A program made the position numbers and the translations under genes. From Sphagnum compactum (taxonomy: Eukaryota > Bryophyta > Sphagnopsida > Sphagnales), in assembly GCA_965153455.1 (NCBI GenBank), contig OZ234495.1, forward strand, positions 10,102,875-10,166,874: 64,000 bases of DNA. The letters are read 5' to 3'. How positions within the stretch are numbered: position 1 is the stretch's first letter; the number at the start of each line of letters is the position of its first letter. Below the pieces are notes generated by a model. That model had not been told where the DNA came from, ran no database searches, and saw only the letters and a program-made list of their open reading frames with translations. Of this stretch, positions 58,660 to 64,000 are shown in pieces.

Positions 58660-61600
58660 GGTCTGGTCTGGAAAGATCTAGAGAGATCCAGTTTCCAGAC
58701 CAACATTCCATTTTACTACTAGTGTAGCTTGAGCTTTTGGCCCAAGTGTGAACACATTTCAAGGCTCAACTGATATTTTCCTTCCAAACCCCCAATTTAT
58801 TTTTTTGCAATCTGTTTTGAATTTCCAGCAACAAAAATTCACTCAAAAATCAATATCTTTTCCACACCTTAGCTCTGACAATTGTGAAAAATAAAACTCT
58901 ATTAAAATTAAATCTGACTCTCACCCAGGTGCTTTCCAACAACATCAAGAATGCCTCCAAAAAATTCCAATTACAGTTTTTCAATTTCGATTTTCTTTAG
59001 TTTTCATTGAGAACATGGTTCAATAATCAATAGCTTCCACACTGTAGCTCCAAACAAGTCTCAAACCAAGTTGTATAACTCGTCGAGAGCTTTCTGATTA
59101 TATACCAAGAGTGTGGCATGAAGTGCCATGGTTTGGGAGATCTCAATGGTATACCAAAGACATTCAACATGGGTTGTGATAAAACAAAACAAAAGTATTT
59201 CCCCAAAAAGAAAAGATGAATATTTTAAGGCAAAACAAACAAAGATAATAGGATTTTTATGACTATTACACGCCTTTAAAGTCAAAGTTGTTTTTTACAT
59301 GGTCAAATTGAGTTACATAACTAGCCATTAGCACATTGAGATGTGATGAGATAAAGGCCCAATCAACCCCACAAGTGGAGTGAGACGAGAATGCAATAGT
59401 AAAAAAAATTATATTTTTTGTTTTGTTCCAACTTCTTTATCTTATCGTGCACTTTTGATAAAAATACCATCTATTGGAATCCAAGGTTCTAAATATGATG
59501 GCAAAACCCTTAAAAAGGCTCTTGAATACAGTACCTAAAGATAATTTTTAAAGCCATGGAGATATGGAAATAGATCACATCAAAGTGGAATTTTGAATAT
59601 TTATATAAAACAACCTTCAACTCCTAGATAAGCATTGCCATGTTGAAAATGAATGGGGGGATGAAAAAATACACAATATAGGACAATAAGTTAATGTAGA
59701 ATTAAAAGAAAGAAAAACAACAACAATGTAAGGTGCATGTTTGCTAAAACAAGCCAATTAAACCTGTCATTTTATTTTATTTCATTGTTTCAAGTTATGA
59801 ATTAAATTGATGTTGAATTTTTTGAATGAACTTGCACATTCCTAATGTATTAAGAAAACATTTGAAAAAGTTTTAAATAATTCTAATGAATATGGAGCGT
59901 TCAAAAACATCTTGAAAAAAATGAGTCATCAAATTTTTTCATGGCATATTTATGGGAGTTTTCCTAATACATCTTTCCATGATAATATAATGTAACATCC
60001 CTTTTGGATCATAAGAAATTTTTAAAAATTATATTAACATGTAAATCATGATTCTAAGAGTATTGTTTTCAATGACCAATCATATTTGGCCACATCACTT
60101 TGATTAAACTACTCACTTTTTATAAGGATTTGGTCACATGGGTGATTTTTTGGGTTTGTTTTGGAAAAAAAACACCATATAATGAAAGTAAACAAGGTGC
60201 GTTATACACAGTGGCCTTGCCATTAATTTAATATGAACAATTGATGATGTATGATAAATTGGTCATAACCAGGGGAATGTTTTTTTGGAAATCTATTTTA
60301 ATGTACATCATCATCTTGTTGTAAGAGAAAAAATGTCATGAATTTTTTTCATTTTTTAATATCACATTAGTTATGAAAAACCCAAAAGGGATTTCACATT
60401 AAATGATGACATGTTCTAAGAACCTATCTAAACATTCAAAAAAATAACGCTAGACCAATAGGGAAATGTCACAACATGATTTTCAAGTTTTTGTAAATCT
60501 AATGATTTTTAAAAATTGATCAAATAATTTCTTTTTCATATTTATTCTTCAAATTTGTGCAAAACTTCAAACCTAAAAAAAAACTCATCATGACATGTGT
60601 ATTTGAATGTTTTCAATCACATTGTCACATTTTGAAAGACTTACATGAATCTTTGTGTATGATGGGTGCCATAATAATTTTTGGAGACAACAATTTCATC
60701 TTTAGTTTTGTGGGTTTAGTTACTTGGGGTTGGGTGCACATTTGAGGAGGGGGCAGAGAAAATAAAATGTCAAAAGATGAATGTGAATTTTTTTACAAAC
60801 AAATTAGGATGAATCATCTCACCTAGTTTCTAGGGGACAAAATCCCTTTAAGCTACTATACTCTATAATGATTCTCAACACAATATCCTTGCCTTATAAG
60901 GCAAAGCCAACAAAACATATATGCAAAATGAAAAAAATTCAATATATATATATATAGTAAAAGGTTAAAAATGAACTTGAAGATGAAAACTTAAAGTTCC
61001 ACTCCAATATCTACCCAAAAGCATTAGGGAGGAAAGTACCAATCTAGTAAAAAGGTGTGAAGCAACAACAAAAGTGAAGTAGAAAGCGAGACAACAAAAG
61101 TTAGAAAGGTACCTAAAACAAAGCAACAAAGCAAAACAAGAAGGCACAACAACAAAACACATCAAAAAGACAAAGCAACAAGTGGATGGACCAACAAACA
61201 TGAGTAGCAACATGGAAAAACAATGAAAAGCAACAAGCAATTAAATTAAGCAAACAAAAAAACACAAGGAAACAATAACATGGAGACGCAAAACTAACAA
61301 CCAAATGACAAAAGAATAAATGGGGTTCAAACATTTGCTTGACCCTCTTTATATTCATGGAGTGTGGAGACAATGCCTCCATGCACAATGGTTTATGTGG
61401 TGCTACACCTAACCCAAATCTCATTTTCTTTATATTCTTTAACTCCAAACCTAGCTTAGTAAGCCCGACCGACACCTAAACCCTAAATACTAACATAGAC
61501 CCCTAGACCTTAAACCTCATATCCTTATTATTAAGAACTAAATCGAGTATGTCCTAATTAATACCTGATAAAGTTTTCACATTTTGACAATACGATTGCT

Positions 61601-63817
61601 TGGGAGGTTTTCAGCTCAGCGAGAACTGGTAGGCCAATTTTCACACAGGCTACCACCATTTGTGATACTCATTGATTTTCAATGTGAAAATAGCTTGAAA
61701 AACTGGCCAGTTCTCACTGCATTTTCTCATGACAACTGCCTGACACTGGTCCACACCATCAACTTCCATAGCTTCAAAACACCAAGTTTTTGTGTGTGTC
61801 AAGAACATTGCAATAGTGATGGACTGCTGAGTGAATTGGTGCTTGTGCTGATGTATAGAGTTATTGACCTTGGAAGGTAGGCCACATATTGAAGGGCAAC
61901 CCACTTGAATGAGCAACAAATTCCCTGTGCAGACAAGCTACTTAGTGATGCATGCAGTAAACTTGATTCTCATTAATTGCACAGGCCTGTACCATTGTAT
62001 ATAGTGGTTGCCTTGTGTTGCAATTCAAATGTCAAGATGACTAATCAGTTTAGGCTGAATCTTAGAGGGCAATGGCATAATGGATTCATGTTCCTAAAAA
62101 AGGCCAAAAACACATTACTGGTCAAATTCTGTTGCAGGCATTTATGATCAGCTTTTGTCTGGTAGTACTCACTTGTTACCTCAAGTCTGCCAATCCATTG
62201 CATGCTATGTATGAAGTGCTCCTTGGTCATCATTCAGTCATGGATACAAGATGAATGCCATAAAGAAACACCTTAAGGCTTAAACTTTGACCACCACATG
62301 CTCAGTGTTGCATTGGAAAGGACTTTCCAAAACTATGTTTCGGATCCTTGACATGCTGAGGAGGAAGGGGGTTCATCATCCAGTCCAACCAATGCAAGGT
62401 GCCTGTCGCAACATGTACATGCATTCAAGGTGCTTCTGATCTTTACAAAATCCAACATAACAGCCTTTCCTCCAAAGGATTTGCCTTGTCAAACCTAACT
62501 CCCTAATCAACCACTGTAATTGATGTCCAGTACATTGAACTTCTCAAGATTAACAAAACTGGTCACAGAACGATTCACAAGGTCCCTGCTTCCATATTCA
62601 GAAACTCTGACATGAAGAGAACTTTGAGATGGCTCCAACATACCACAAAACCCATTAGTTGGTCCCTCACCAAAGATACAAGCTTCACTACTAGCTTCAC
62701 AGAAATTCAAACAGAGATTTACCAAAACTAGCCATGTACGCAAATTGTTGCTTGCAAACTGTGTCACACAAAATTCAATTTAGGTAGCAGTCAATGAAGA
62801 AAGACAACCTGGATGCCACTGTCAAGTGGTTGCCTCGGCTTGAGAGTACAAGATCCCTTTAAATCTCTTGACCCCACTGAAACCTTGAAGCTACCCATGT
62901 CATTGCTGTCACAAAGAAAAAAAAAGCTCAAATGCACTGGAAATTTACAACAGCTTGAAGACATGACATAAGCATTCCACCTCCATGGAAGCAGGTTAAT
63001 GACATAACAGAATAACAGTGCCTTCAGAGGATTGCTATGCTAGTCAAGGCATAATATGGGACACAGAGAAGAGTTGTGGCCATCTTCTTTGATATTGGCT
63101 CTGCTGTCAGTCAAAACTCTAAAAGTGGATTAAGTAAAATTACGAACCCAAACAGAAACACAGAAAGAAATCTGACTCTTTTCACGAGGGCTGTACACTT
63201 GGTTGAATGAAGTCAGAGGAGTTGAATGCAGACACCGGGTGGGTTTCCCACCGGCCAGAATTCCACTCCATGGAAGCTGCAGCAACCATTATCCGCACTT
63301 AACCCTTGTCAGTGAGCAGAACATTTGCTAGTTCTCCATCATACCTTAAAACGAAGCAATCAAATGGAATACCAGGTTCCACACAACATGTAAATTCGCT
63401 CTGGTACGCAGTTGCAAAGAACACTCACTATCCAGAGAAGATGAATTTACTTGAACACCAGAACACGACACCAGTTCAATGTCTCATCCTCTACCAACAC
63501 TCTGTTGCTTGGGCCAGCCAAGAGACACATCCGGTGCTGCCGTAGAAGCCCAAAATGCCTCTGCAAAAGTGGGCTGTAATGGAATACAAAATAACCACAC
63601 AGTTCAGTGTTGATAGATCCATAGTCAGAATTCTATGGTCAACAACACACCAGCATCAAAGACAGGAGAACAATTAAATGCTTCTGCTTGATTGCCAGAA
63701 TACTAAAAATAATCTGCAGTATGTTTGTCAGCAGAAGTTAGGCAAAAATCAGAACTATTCCTGCACACAAGTTTGAGACCTCCAAGCTGGCTGCCTACAA
63801 TCAACTAAGGAGAACTA
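58660..63817. other. Long intergenic stretch
   Basis: The first part to about 61560 is strongly AT-rich with a TA run at 60945-60957 and an A/C/AAG-rich stretch at 61060-61320. The remainder (61560-63817) has gene-like composition and may hold 3'UTR or late introns of the right-edge gene, but no exon could be assigned. Confidence 0.45.
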
Positions 63818-64000
63818 CTACTTCCATCTTGTGCTACCAAGATGAATCACATCCTCATCAGTTCCTGGTTTGGAGTGTAAGCTGCTATCATTTGATTCCT
63901 TACTTTTCTTGTCACTGGCATCCCCGTACACATCCAACAGCTTCTTCAAGTTATTTGATGCTGTATTGACCTTTGTTGGGCTTCGAGAGCTTCGCTGCCC
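63818..64000 (-). CDS. C-terminal 60 residues of an unidentified protein (continues beyond right edge)
   Basis: On the minus strand an open frame enters from the right edge and stops at TAG 63820-63818. It encodes a Ser/Lys/Asp-rich tail with RSSRSPTKVN, NNLKKLLDVYGDASDKKSKE and a final DEDVIHLGSTRWK. The frame stays open to position 64000. The mix of basic, Ser/Pro and acidic segments suggests a nuclear protein, but I recognise no family. A chance frame of 60 codons is possible, though low-complexity charged composition makes a real exon likelier. Confidence 0.4.
   Translation of the reverse strand, partial: GQRSSRSPTKVNTASNNLKKLLDVYGDASDKKSKESNDSSLHSKPGTDEDVIHLGSTRWK

Noticed and set aside
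1-64000. CRISPR array, bacterial defence cluster, prophage or biosynthetic gene cluster
   Set aside because: All tandem repeats lack unique spacers of constant length; genes are interrupted by spliceosomal introns and encode unrelated housekeeping functions.

Overview
This window is nuclear DNA of a land plant. The evidence is GT-AG introns, long AT-rich intergenic stretches, a plastid-type fatty-acid desaturase with a transit peptide, a plant-type Elongin A, a plant-type BTB protein and telomere-like CCCTAAA/TTTAGGG motifs. A single-domain hemerythrin (HHE) protein and hAT relics of a kind I associate with bryophytes make a non-seed plant, most likely a moss, my best guess. That placement is an inference of moderate to low confidence.

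Seven gene models can be supported by continuous splicing phase, plus one C-terminal gene fragment. From left to right: (1) the 5' end of exonuclease 1 (minus strand, runs off the left edge); (2) a three-exon organelle-targeted hemerythrin protein (7534-8856, plus); (3) a ten-exon plastid omega-6 desaturase FAD6 (13863-17159, plus) with a long pyrimidine-rich leader; (4) a six-exon Elongin A (22538-24499, plus) with an upstream ORF; (5) a five-exon secreted protein with two tandem alpha/beta-hydrolase domains, the first lacking the nucleophile serine (35599-38720, plus); (6) a two-exon B12D/MLRQ-like complex I subunit homologue (39099-39847, minus), tail-to-tail with the hydrolase; (7) a long low-complexity reading frame of 753 codons (49915-52176, plus) and a three-exon BTB/POZ protein (55039-57146, minus). 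The minus-strand 3' end of an unidentified gene enters at the right edge. These genes are not an operon and have no evident shared pathway.

The rest is AT-rich intergenic DNA with decayed transposons and many local tandem repeats: a hAT relic at about 3480-5200, a second hAT relic on the minus strand at about 33590-34430, a 711-bp Tourist/Harbinger-like element with TTA target duplications at 29107-29817, a smaller inverted-repeat element at 6571-6866 holding a 41-bp minisatellite, a 193-bp x3 satellite-like array at 34598-35176, a 68-bp x7 array at about 42742-43220, an 84-88-bp degenerate array downstream of the 753-codon gene, and shorter arrays. A dispersed repeat built around the near-palindrome TAGCCAAATTTGGCTAAA recurs at eight places, two of them directly upstream of genes.

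The items most worth following up are the two-domain hydrolase with a predicted dead first domain and a repeat-built N-terminus, the unidentified 753-codon protein, the hemerythrin gene, the dispersed palindromic repeat family and a candidate small-RNA foldback at 53710-53803. I found no convincing novel multi-gene system.
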